Part shown: positions 1 to 6,048 of the stretch, one piece after another
Position numbering within the stretch: the first letter of the stretch is position 1
How the letters are laid out: every line of letters begins with the position of its first letter
Assembly (NCBI GenBank): GCA_034429975.1
Contig: DAOUFM010000160.1
Location: forward strand, 1-7,663
DNA from: UBA6170 sp034429975
GTDB taxonomy: Bacteria; Chloroflexota; Anaerolineae; Anaerolineales; Anaerolineaceae
DNA: 7,663 nt
Reading direction: 5' to 3'
Notes under the pieces: generated by a model
Told to the model about the DNA's origin: nothing
Database searches by the model: none
Seen by the model: the letters and a program-made list of their open reading frames with translations, nothing else
Made by a program: the position numbers and the translations under genes

Positions 1-250
1 GGTGCTCACAGGTGATGCGAATACCGCCGCCAACCACATACTGGCTGGTCAGACCAACGATGCGCCGTGCCAGCGGGTTGGTACGCCAGGCATCCAGCGT
101 GGTCTGCAGGATGGTCTGCTGGTCATAAGGCTGGCGATCGCGAGATTCCTGCGGCTGCAGGTTAAACGGCAATGCTGGAATGGTTTGCGATTTCTCTCGC
201 GGCCGGCGTTGGAACCAACCACGCATATTGTCCATGATTGTTTTCTTCAT
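1..250 (-). CDS. Phage portal protein, N-terminal fragment (runs off the window)
   Basis: The reading frame opens with ATG at 250-248 and stays open to the window edge, giving 83 codons that begin MKKTIMDNMRGWFQRRP. The start is backed by AGAGGA (plus-strand 256-261) five bases upstream, and lies 19 bp after the stop of the large terminase gene. Near the visible end the protein reads TNPLARRIVGLTSQYVVGGG, which resembles the early portal segment (residues leave a basic, disordered N-terminus and enter an ARRIV..-VVGGG stretch) of tailed-phage portal proteins. Portal proteins form the dodecameric ring at one capsid vertex through which the terminase pumps DNA. The order small subunit, large terminase, portal is the classic one in tailed phages and is the main support. 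The portal subfamily cannot be named from this fragment, and nothing can be said about whether the gene is intact beyond the edge. Confidence 0.8.
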   Translation of the reverse strand, partial: MKKTIMDNMRGWFQRRPREKSQTIPALPFNLQPQESRDRQPYDQQTILQTTLDAWRTNPLARRIVGLTSQYVVGGGIRITCEH

Positions 251-269
251 CTCATTCCTCTTTTTTTCA

Positions 270-1805
270 CTAAAAATCTAATAAGCTGCGCTTCCGGCGT
301 CTGGCAGTAAAATCCATCTCCTGTAAAGGATCTGCTGCCGGGATGACGGTAGTACCCTGGCCAGGTTGCAGCGACTGGCTTTCCAACACAGCACACAGCG
401 CCGCCGAGATCAACCAGTCGTCATGCACTTCCTGACCGCGCTCATCCCGAGTGCCAGCCGGTACCTGCCAGCGTAAGGTGCGTTCCGGGCCGATCGAAAT
501 GCTGGACTTACAGGCGCGCGCCTGCGCCAGAAACTCGCGCTGCTGCGGGCTTTCGTCACGATGGTCTTTGAAACGTCCGCTATCGATCAACCCCAGGAAA
601 GCCCAGCCCAGACGGCTCTTGCTGGCGGTGTTGAACTGAAAGGCAGTCACCTTTCCCGGCAGGGCTCTTTCCAGAAAGGATGCCACCCCCGCACCCACCC
701 CGCTGGCATCCACCACCAGGTGCCGCGGCTGCCACAGCCGCACCAACGCCATGATCTGTTCGAATAATTGGCTCTGCGAAATCCCCTGCCAGGCTTGCCG
801 GTTGAGAACGGCATAATGGTTCTGGCTGGCGCCCCAATCCGTGGGCTGACTGTGCCAGGCAATAATCGTCAGGGCGCTGAAATCGCGTTGCGGGTTGCTG
901 AGGACACCGCTTGTACCCAGGCCGGCATCCTCACCAGCAACATCCAGGCAGAAAGCAATACAACTGCCCCCAGGTGGGGTGGTTTGGCGTAAGTGCTCCC
1001 CACGCAGCAAAGCCAGACGCCCATCATGAAAGAGCCGCCCGCCGTTTTCCAGCAATTCCGAGAAAAACTGCGTACGGATCATCGGATGGTCACGCCCCAG
1101 CATGGCAATCTGACTGTGCACAAAACGCCCATATGCCGGCACCTCGTGCGCCACATCATCTGCGGTGAGCACGAAAGTACGGCGTACACCGTCGCGGGTT
1201 TCAGCCTGTTGTGCCAGGCGTAATTCGCGCGCCAGGAGGGTGTCCTCCGTCCAGGCGGTGCCCCAGAAGACCCGCGTGGCATTGGTGCTGGCTGCCATCG
1301 GGGCGATCTCCTTGTCATACTTTTCAACGGACACATCCTGGGCTTCATCCACCTGCAGCAGCGTGGAAGCAGTGGCGCCGACGATGTTGGCTTCCGGTGA
1401 ACCGGACAAAAAGGTGATGCTGGCCTGCCCAACCGAAAAGCGGTATCCGGAATCTTTGCGCCACTCAGCCTGCAGGAGCGGGTGCTGCTTAAGCACGCGC
1501 TGCAAACGGCGCATTGCGTTCTGGCTTTGCGGTTTCCAGGTGGGTGATATTTTGACCATTTCCCCGCCAGACTGAATGAAACGCATTAGGAAGAAGGCTT
1601 CCAACTGGGCCTGCAGTTCGTTCTTTCCGCTCTGGCGGGGAAACATGATCACAAAAGATTGCCCGTGACCGCCCAGCACAGAAGACGAGACGGCATAAGC
1701 AACCGCCTGCTGGTACACGCGCAGGTGAATACCTCCCAGAGCAGCAAAGCGACAGGGATCCTGCAAGGCAGACTTGAGGATGCTGCGCTCATGCACGCTC
1801 AGCAT
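270..1805 (-). CDS. Phage terminase large subunit (packaging ATPase and nuclease)
   Basis: This 511-aa protein is the DNA-packaging motor and genome-cutting enzyme of a tailed phage. The ATPase half shows a Walker A-type loop FPRQSGKNE (residues 55-63, Lys61), a Walker B motif LLQVDEAQ (149-156, Asp153 and Glu154) and a coupling-motif-like WGTAW (181-185). The C-terminal half fits an RNase H-fold nuclease, with acidic metal-ligand candidates Asp288 (FCLDVAGED), Asp366 (LVVDASGVG) and Asp462/463 (HDDWLIS). The length is normal for full-length large terminases and no catalytic motif is missing, so the gene appears intact. The protein ends in a basic tail, ARRRKRSLLDF. The ATG at 1805 is preceded by a strong GGAGGAG four bases upstream and lies inside the end of the preceding gene (17-bp overlap), implying translational coupling. 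Headful or cos packaging cannot be told apart from sequence alone. Confidence 0.95.
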   Translation of the reverse strand: MLSVHERSILKSALQDPCRFAALGGIHLRVYQQAVAYAVSSSVLGGHGQSFVIMFPRQSGKNELQAQLEAFFLMRFIQSGGEMVKISPTWKPQSQNAMRRLQRVLKQHPLLQAEWRKDSGYRFSVGQASITFLSGSPEANIVGATASTLLQVDEAQDVSVEKYDKEIAPMAASTNATRVFWGTAWTEDTLLARELRLAQQAETRDGVRRTFVLTADDVAHEVPAYGRFVHSQIAMLGRDHPMIRTQFFSELLENGGRLFHDGRLALLRGEHLRQTTPPGGSCIAFCLDVAGEDAGLGTSGVLSNPQRDFSALTIIAWHSQPTDWGASQNHYAVLNRQAWQGISQSQLFEQIMALVRLWQPRHLVVDASGVGAGVASFLERALPGKVTAFQFNTASKSRLGWAFLGLIDSGRFKDHRDESPQQREFLAQARACKSSISIGPERTLRWQVPAGTRDERGQEVHDDWLISAALCAVLESQSLQPGQGTTVIPAADPLQEMDFTARRRKRSLLDF

Positions 1806-2166
1806 GGTTCTCCTCCTCCAGCTCCAGCCGGGATTGATCCAGGTCTTCGATCACTTTAATAACCTCGCGCTTGAATTTCTCCATGCCGTCCTGCGTGGTT
1901 CCCCATTTCTTGCTGATCTCGACCAAACGACCCAGGCGGGCTGCTCCCCTTCCCATCACCTCCAGGTGTTTACCAAAGGTATCTACCTTGATTTCACTGT
2001 TCAGCATCAGATCGGAATAGATCCAGATTGATTTGCGCACCAGGCCAATCAATTCATCCAATACGCGGTCGTATTCCGGCAGTGACTCACCGCCAGGTAC
2101 AAGTACGGGTAATTGCTGTCGGATATCAGGTTGATCGGTTTTTGCCTTGGCTCTCTTCTTTGCCAT
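1789..2166 (-). CDS. Small protein in the place of a terminase small subunit (function unproven)
   Basis: This is a 125-aa, highly charged and mostly helical protein. It has a lysine-rich N-terminus (MAKKRAKAKTDQ), a central stretch RGAARLGRLVEISKKWG (residues about 73-89) and an acidic end (SRLELEEENHAERA) that could form a short coiled coil. I do not recognise a named family and see no clear helix-turn-helix. Small terminase subunits recognise phage DNA and feed it to the large subunit. This gene's position directly before the large subunit, its 17-bp overlap with it and its length all fit that role, but this is inference from context. The ATG at 2166 is supported by AAAGGA about 6 bases upstream. 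It is the first gene after the proposed minus-strand promoter. A phage DNA-binding or regulatory protein is the main alternative. Confidence 0.75.
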   Translation of the reverse strand: MAKKRAKAKTDQPDIRQQLPVLVPGGESLPEYDRVLDELIGLVRKSIWIYSDLMLNSEIKVDTFGKHLEVMGRGAARLGRLVEISKKWGTTQDGMEKFKREVIKVIEDLDQSRLELEEENHAERA

Positions 2167-2174
2167 ACCGTTCC

Positions 2175-2207
2175 TTTCTAAATTAGAAATATTGTTCTAA
2201 ATTCGAC
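2175..2207 (-). promoter_or_regulatory. Tandem operator-like sites TTCTAA/TTAGAA
   Basis: Positions 2175-2189 form a perfect inverted repeat with 7-bp arms (TTTCTAA, A, TTAGAAA). A second copy of the 13-mer (2195-2207, TTCTAAATTCGAC) matches the first (2176-2188) at 11 of 13 positions, with starts 19 bp apart, close to two helical turns. The pair lies between the proposed minus-strand transcription start (about 2204) and the start codon at 2166, where a bound repressor would block transcription. The regulator is not in the window and the site matches no operator I can name. Confidence 0.5.
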
Positions 2208-2210
2208 CAG

Positions 2211-2239
2211 AGTATGACAGAAAAGAAAGATTTTGACAA
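2211..2239 (-). promoter_or_regulatory. Sigma70-like promoter for the phage packaging genes
   Basis: Read on the minus strand, TTGTCA (2239-2234, 5 of 6 to the -35 consensus) and CATACT (2216-2211, 4 of 6 to the -10) are separated by an ideal 17 bp. Transcription would start near 2204 and give a leader of about 38 nt before the ATG at 2166. The -35 overlaps one arm of the inverted repeat at 2229-2282. Confidence 0.45.
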
Positions 2240-2282
2240 CCTGCCTAAATGTGCATGTTTTAAGGCTTAAAACGTCAAAATC
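2229..2282. repeat. Nested inverted repeats upstream of the phage promoter
   Basis: The outer arms GATTTTGAC (2229-2237) and GTCAAAATC (2274-2282) are perfect 9-bp inverted repeats 36 bp apart. Between them, and off-centre, lies a 17-bp perfect palindrome, GTTTTAAG-G-CTTAAAAC (2257-2273), directly abutting the right outer arm. The left arm overlaps the proposed -35 box, so a protein binding here could affect the phage transcript. The function is unknown; an operator is more likely than a terminator because no strong GC stem or T-run follows on either strand. Confidence 0.55.
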
Positions 2283-2298
2283 GGCAGCTTTTTGGCAT

Positions 2299-2319
2299 AT
2301 TGGACAAAAATCGTCCAAT
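2299..2319. repeat. Short inverted repeat ATTGGAC-N7-GTCCAAT
   Basis: The arms ATTGGAC (2299-2305) and GTCCAAT (2313-2319) are perfect 7-bp inverted repeats with a 7-bp A-rich loop. The repeat lies in the AT-rich gap between the divergent phage module and hppA, about 80 bp before the hppA -10 box. It could be a regulator site or a weak hairpin; nothing in the sequence decides between them. Confidence 0.45.
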
Positions 2320-2399
2320 TATTTTGAGTATTTCCGGCCATTTTCACCCCATAAAACAAAACTTAACCGCTTAAAAACCCCCTTCTATTAAAAATCATT

Positions 2400-2405
2400 T
2401 ATAAT
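2400..2405 (+). promoter_or_regulatory. Likely -10 box of the hppA promoter
   Basis: The perfect TATAAT hexamer at 2400-2405 is the best -10 match between the phage module and hppA. No convincing -35 lies 16-18 bp upstream, where the sequence is a C-run, so the promoter may depend on an activator or another sigma contact. Transcription would start near 2412, leaving an A-rich leader of about 100 nt before the ATG at 2515. I see no recognisable riboswitch in that leader. Confidence 0.35.
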
Positions 2406-2514
2406 GAACAAGCTTGTCAGACAATTCAAAAATTGATAGCAACTGCTCCGTTTTCAGAAAAAAATTCGAAATCCGGGCAAGAAAAAACAACCAAACCAGG
2501 AGGATCTTCACAAC

Positions 2515-4833
2515 ATGGAGAGAATTACGACTGCCCTTACAGTCCTGACGAATACGGGTGCTGATCGTGCAGCCTTGCCACTTTTATGGTGGTTGGGACC
2601 TATCGCCGCCATTGTGGCCTTATTTTTTGCCATCCTTTTCTATAAACAAATGATGCGTCGTTCAGAAGGTAACGAGCAGATGAAATTCATTGCTCAGGCT
2701 GTGCGGGAAGGCGCCATGGCTTATCTATCCCGCCAATACCGTGTGGTTGCACTGGTCTTTGTCGTTCTATTTGTGATTTTTCTGGTGCTGTCTTTCCTTA
2801 AGCTTCAGAATCCGATTGTGCCATTTGCTTTCCTCACCGGAGGACTTTTTTCAGCCTTATGCGGTTATTTTGGGATGAAAACAGCCACCAACGCCTCAGC
2901 TCGCGCTGCTCATGCTGCCAGCAAAAACCTCAATTCAGGCTTGCAGGTGGCTTTACGCGCTGGTGCAGTAATGGGGCTGGTAGTGGTAGGTTTTGCCCTT
3001 TTAGATATCACACTCTGGTTCCTGCTACTATATGCTGGTTTCCCGATTCTTTTCCCGCAGCACTTTATCAGCCTGGCGGCCAACCCACTGCCTCAAATTA
3101 CAGCAATTATGCTCAGCTTCGGGATGGGCGCTTCTACTCAGGCTCTTTTTGCCCGCGTGGGTGGCGGCATCTACACCAAAGCCGCTGATGTTGGCGCTGA
3201 CCTGGTGGGCAAAGTGGAAGCCAATATCCCTGAAGATGACCCGCGCAATCCTGCCACCATAGCCGACAATGTCGGGGATAATGTGGGTGATGTCGCTGGT
3301 ATGGGCGCCGACCTGTATGAATCTTACGCCGGTTCCATTCTGGCGACCAGTGCCCTGGGGGTTGCAGCAGTCAATCTGGCTGGCAATAACCTTTTGCCTG
3401 GAAAATCAGCTTTACAAATCGGTCTGTTATATATCACCGCACCGATTGTTCTTTCCGCTCTAGGGATTGTGTTATCCATCCTGGCCATTTATATGGTGCG
3501 AACCAAAGATGAAGCATCTCAGAGCGAGTTGATCAACTCGCTCAGCCGCGGGCTTAATCTCAGCTCTATTGGTATAGCGGTTCTCTCTTTACCGCTGTTG
3601 TATGTTCTCGGCTTGCCTAACTGGTTCGCTATCTGGATCTGTGTGTTAGCCGGGTTGGGTGTTGGTTTGGTGATTGGAAAATCCACCGAGTATTACACCT
3701 CGCACGCTTTTCAACCCACCCGCAATATCGCCGAACAAGCCGATACCAGCTCAGCCACCGCTCTGATTGAAGGGCTGGCAGTCGGGATGGAATCCGGTGC
3801 AATACCAGTAGCGGTGGTGGTGATCGGGATTATGATCAGCTACTATGTGGCCGGTGGCGTGGACAACCTGTTAATGGGCTTGTTCGGGGTAGGTATAGCC
3901 TCCGTTGGAATGCTTTCGACCCTGGGTTTCACACTGGCAACCGACGCCTATGGCCCCATCGCGGATAATGCCGGCGGCAATGCCGAAATGTCAGGCTTAG
4001 ACCGGCAGGTTCGGCAACGCACGGATGAACTAGATGCGGTTGGCAATACCACCGCAGCAATCGGAAAAGGCTTTGCGATCGGATCAGCCGCACTTACGTC
4101 TATGGCGTTGCTGGCAGCATACCTGGAAGAGATCCGCCTGGTACTGATCGAGTTACGCGGGATTGACAGTTTGCTGGTACGCGGCGAAATGATTCCGGTC
4201 ATGCAAATGACCATGCAAAATTTCATGGATTTTTATCATGTATCTCTGCTTAACCCCTCTGTGCTGGCTGGGCTTTTCATTGGTGCTGCCACCACTTTCT
4301 TCTTTTCTGCCATGACGATGCGCGCAGTCGGCCGGGCAGCCACCGGTATGGTGGAGGAAGTGCGCCGCCAGTTCCGTGAAATTAAAGGAATTCTGGATGG
4401 TAGTGCCCGCCCGGATTACGCGCGTTGCGTCGAGATCAGCACAGCAGCTGCCCAACGAGAAATGCTGGCTCCTTCTTTGGTTGCCATCATTGTGCCGGTG
4501 GTGGTCGGGGTTATCTTCGGTATTCCAGGTGTGCTCGGGCTGCTCGCTGGCGCGCTGGTCAGCGGATTTTCCCTGGCAGTCACCATGGCCAACGCCGGTG
4601 GCGCCTGGGACAACGCCAAAAAATACATTGAGGTGGGCGAATTTGGAGGCAAAGGGTCCGCAGCCCATAAAGCTGCCGTCATCGGTGACACGGTTGGGGA
4701 TCCATTCAAGGATACCGCCGGACCTTCGTTGAACATTCTCATCAAACTGATGACCATGGTATCCGTTGTCTTCGCCGGATTGGTGGTGGCCTTTTCGCAG
4801 GGGCAGGGTTTGATTTACATGTTGTTGCATTAA
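2515..4833 (+). CDS. hppA: Membrane-bound ion-translocating pyrophosphatase, K+-dependent type
   Basis: The 772-aa membrane protein hydrolyses pyrophosphate and uses the energy to pump H+ and/or Na+ across the membrane. Many hydrophobic segments run from residue 22 to the end. The pyrophosphate/Mg2+ site is complete: DVGADLVGKVE (225-235), DNVGDNVGD (251-259), TDAYGPIADNAGGNAEM (476-492), NAGGAWDNAKKYIE (693-706) and GDTVGDPFKDTAGPS (724-738). GNTTAAIGKG (510-519) has Ala at position 514, where K+-independent enzymes carry Lys, so K+ dependence is predicted. Glu269 in ADLYESY sits where Na+-pumping enzymes such as that of Thermotoga maritima have their gate glutamate; Na+ transport is therefore plausible but not certain. 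AGGAGGA (2498-2504) lies 10 bases before the ATG. The gene appears to be transcribed alone and is followed at once by a strong hairpin. Confidence 0.97.
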   Translation: MERITTALTVLTNTGADRAALPLLWWLGPIAAIVALFFAILFYKQMMRRSEGNEQMKFIAQAVREGAMAYLSRQYRVVALVFVVLFVIFLVLSFLKLQNPIVPFAFLTGGLFSALCGYFGMKTATNASARAAHAASKNLNSGLQVALRAGAVMGLVVVGFALLDITLWFLLLYAGFPILFPQHFISLAANPLPQITAIMLSFGMGASTQALFARVGGGIYTKAADVGADLVGKVEANIPEDDPRNPATIADNVGDNVGDVAGMGADLYESYAGSILATSALGVAAVNLAGNNLLPGKSALQIGLLYITAPIVLSALGIVLSILAIYMVRTKDEASQSELINSLSRGLNLSSIGIAVLSLPLLYVLGLPNWFAIWICVLAGLGVGLVIGKSTEYYTSHAFQPTRNIAEQADTSSATALIEGLAVGMESGAIPVAVVVIGIMISYYVAGGVDNLLMGLFGVGIASVGMLSTLGFTLATDAYGPIADNAGGNAEMSGLDRQVRQRTDELDAVGNTTAAIGKGFAIGSAALTSMALLAAYLEEIRLVLIELRGIDSLLVRGEMIPVMQMTMQNFMDFYHVSLLNPSVLAGLFIGAATTFFFSAMTMRAVGRAATGMVEEVRRQFREIKGILDGSARPDYARCVEISTAAAQREMLAPSLVAIIVPVVVGVIFGIPGVLGLLAGALVSGFSLAVTMANAGGAWDNAKKYIEVGEFGGKGSAAHKAAVIGDTVGDPFKDTAGPSLNILIKLMTMVSVVFAGLVVAFSQGQGLIYMLLH

Positions 4834-4839
4834 TAACTC

Positions 4840-4916
4840 GTAGGGGGATGGTCCCTGACCTCCCCCTGTCAGGTTTGTCATGAATACCAGGGCAGGTCTA
4901 TGGACACTGCCCCTAC
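4840..4916 (+). repeat. 77-bp double-hairpin element; first hairpin a possible hppA terminator
   Basis: The element starts 6 bp after the hppA stop and is enclosed by the inverted ends GTAGGGG (4840-4846) and CCCCTAC (4910-4916). Inside are two hairpins. The first pairs AGGGGGA-GGTC with GACC-TCCCCCT (4842-4867; 11 bp, one bulged T, 3-nt loop). The second pairs GGGCAG-GTC with GAC-CTGCCC (4890-4912; 9 bp, one bulged A, 4-nt loop). The first hairpin is strong enough to be a terminator, but a weak GTTTGT tail follows rather than a T-run. A competing stem, CCTGAC with GTCAGG (4854-4859 with 4868-4873), would disrupt it. The bounded two-hairpin form suggests a REP- or MITE-like repeat. Confidence 0.6.
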
Positions 4917-5001
4917 AATTGATCCGGCAACCTTTAAAACAAATCCATGCCTTAATTTTTTTTGTCCACTGTTGACTGTCAACTTTAAACTTTATAAACC
5001 T
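4917..5001. other. AT-rich spacer with a small palindrome
   Basis: This spacer has no gene. It holds an 8-base T-run ending near 4963, preceded only by a weak GGCA/TGCC pairing, so a terminator call is not justified. It also holds the perfect palindrome GTTGAC-T-GTCAAC (4971-4983), followed by a repetitive stretch of the ACTTTAAACTTTATAAACC kind that looks like slippage-derived sequence. Confidence 0.4.
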
Positions 5002-5025
5002 TTCGATATCGAACGTTATACGTTC
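5002..5025 (+). promoter_or_regulatory. Upstream operator: TTCGATATCGAA with an overlapping second palindrome
   Basis: Positions 5002-5013 are the perfect 12-bp palindrome TTCGATATCGAA. Its last three bases begin another perfect inverted repeat, GAACGT-TAT-ACGTTC (5011-5025). Both lie just before the proposed -35 box of the dioxygenase/hydrolase operon. The first is nearly identical to the palindrome at 5056-5067, 54 bp downstream, which suggests one regulator binding both sites, perhaps with looping. The core TCGA-N2-TCGA resembles the MhqR operator core as I recall it from Bacillus subtilis. Confidence 0.6.
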
Positions 5026-5027
5026 AT

Positions 5028-5055
5028 TTGCTTCTCAATCTTTTCATGTTATTAT
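5028..5055 (+). promoter_or_regulatory. Promoter of the dioxygenase/hydrolase operon
   Basis: TTGCTT (5028-5033) and TATTAT (5050-5055, 5 of 6 to the -10 consensus) are 16 bp apart. The -10 carries the extended element TGT directly before it. The start point would fall near 5062, inside the downstream operator, leaving a leader of about 30 nt. Confidence 0.5.
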
Positions 5056-5067
5056 TTCGACATCGAA
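5056..5067 (+). promoter_or_regulatory. Downstream operator TTCGACATCGAA over the start point
   Basis: This 12-mer differs from the palindrome at 5002-5013 by one base and keeps both TCGA half-sites. It begins right after the -10 box and covers the predicted start of transcription, the classic position for a repressor that blocks RNA polymerase. The regulator gene is not in the window. Confidence 0.6.
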
Positions 5068-5091
5068 TGAATTACTGGAAAGGATTGAAAA

Positions 5092-6048
5092 ATGAAAACT
5101 GCCGGTTTACACCATATCACCGCTGTGACCCGCGATGTGCAAAATAATATCGACTTTTACCAACAGGTGCTCGGTCAGCGCCTGGTGAAAACTACCATCA
5201 ACTTTGATGACCCCGGAGCCTATCACCTCTACTATGGCGACTACACCGGGATCCCCGGTACCGCCATGACCTTCTTTGGTTGGGTGAACACCCTCCCTGG
5301 TCGGGTTGGGGCTGGCGAAACCCAGGCGGTCGCTTATACCATCCCACAGCATTCATTGGGATTTTGGAACGCCCGTTTGAAGGAGTTCGGATTCACCCCC
5401 CAACGCGTGGAGACGCGCTTCGATCAGGATGTCATTCCCTTCCAGGATCCGGATGGTATGCGCCTGGAACTGATCGGCGTTGAGAATTTGCCGGCTGTGC
5501 AAGCCTGGAACTCATCTCCCCTGCCTCAGGAGCACGCCCTGCATGGCTTTTACGGCGTCAGCCTGTGGTTGGATGAGATCGAATCCACCACTGCCATCTT
5601 GCAGGAAGCCTTGGGATACAAACTATTAGGGCAAGAAGGCAACCGCTATCGTTTCCAGGTTGCGGGGGATGCTCCCGGCAGAGTGGTGGATCTGGTGCAT
5701 TTGCCACAGATGGGGTCTGGCAGCTTTGGAGCCGGTTCGATACATCACATTGCCTTCCGCGCCACCTCGGATGAGCATCAAACCGAGATCAAACAAAAGG
5801 TGCGCCAAATGGGCATTTACACCACCCAGATGATCGACCGCCAATACTTCCACTCGGTTTACTTCCGTACCCCGGGCGGGGTTTTATTCGAAATCGCCAC
5901 TGATCAACCCGGCTTCACGGTCAATGAATCCCCTGAAGAATTGGGCTCCAAATTGGTGCTGCCGCCCTGGCTGGAAGGTCGCCGGGATGCGATAGAAGCC
6001 AACCTGCCCGTTATTCGCCGCAGTTTACCACTGGAGGTCAGCCGGTGA
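5092..6048 (+). CDS. mhqO: VOC-family ring-cleavage dioxygenase, PcpA/LinE/MhqO type
   Basis: This 318-aa cytoplasmic protein has two VOC (glyoxalase-fold) domains, roughly residues 5-135 and 150-275. It fits the family of Fe(II) dioxygenases that cleave hydroquinones. Candidate metal ligands are His8 (LHHIT), His219 (IHHIAF) and Glu267 (GGVLFEIATD). Their spacing closely follows His11, His227 and Glu276, the ligands of the 2,6-dichlorohydroquinone dioxygenase PcpA as I recall them. The length matches Bacillus MhqO/MhqA, which protect against quinones; the gene symbol is by that analogy. AAAGGA (5079-5084) lies 7 bases before the ATG. It is the first gene of a two-gene operon whose partner is an MhqD-like hydrolase, and its promoter carries paired operators. 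The true substrate is unknown, and a general glyoxalase-like isomerase or thiol-conjugate enzyme remains possible. Confidence 0.88.
   Translation: MKTAGLHHITAVTRDVQNNIDFYQQVLGQRLVKTTINFDDPGAYHLYYGDYTGIPGTAMTFFGWVNTLPGRVGAGETQAVAYTIPQHSLGFWNARLKEFGFTPQRVETRFDQDVIPFQDPDGMRLELIGVENLPAVQAWNSSPLPQEHALHGFYGVSLWLDEIESTTAILQEALGYKLLGQEGNRYRFQVAGDAPGRVVDLVHLPQMGSGSFGAGSIHHIAFRATSDEHQTEIKQKVRQMGIYTTQMIDRQYFHSVYFRTPGGVLFEIATDQPGFTVNESPEELGSKLVLPPWLEGRRDAIEANLPVIRRSLPLEVSR

Noticed and set aside
2..310. Plus-strand open frame of 102 codons at the left edge
   Set aside because: The minus strand here encodes the portal N-terminus with a proper ribosome-binding site and phage gene order; the plus frame has no start signal or known motif.
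1165..1575. Plus-strand open frame of 136 codons inside the terminase gene
   Set aside because: It is antisense to the conserved ATPase motifs, has no ribosome-binding site and resembles no protein.
2406..2514. Riboswitch in the hppA leader
   Set aside because: The leader is A-rich with only a 5-bp stem (CAATT/AATTG at 2422-2435) and no motif of a known class.
4153..4881. Open frame of 242 codons on the minus strand
   Set aside because: It lies opposite hppA, whose frame is certain. The translation is low-complexity and His/Gly-rich, with no recognisable motif, so it is a shadow of the real gene.
4952..4963. Intrinsic terminator ending in the T-run
   Set aside because: Only a four-base GGCA/TGCC pairing precedes the T-run, with a long AT-rich loop, too weak for a terminator.
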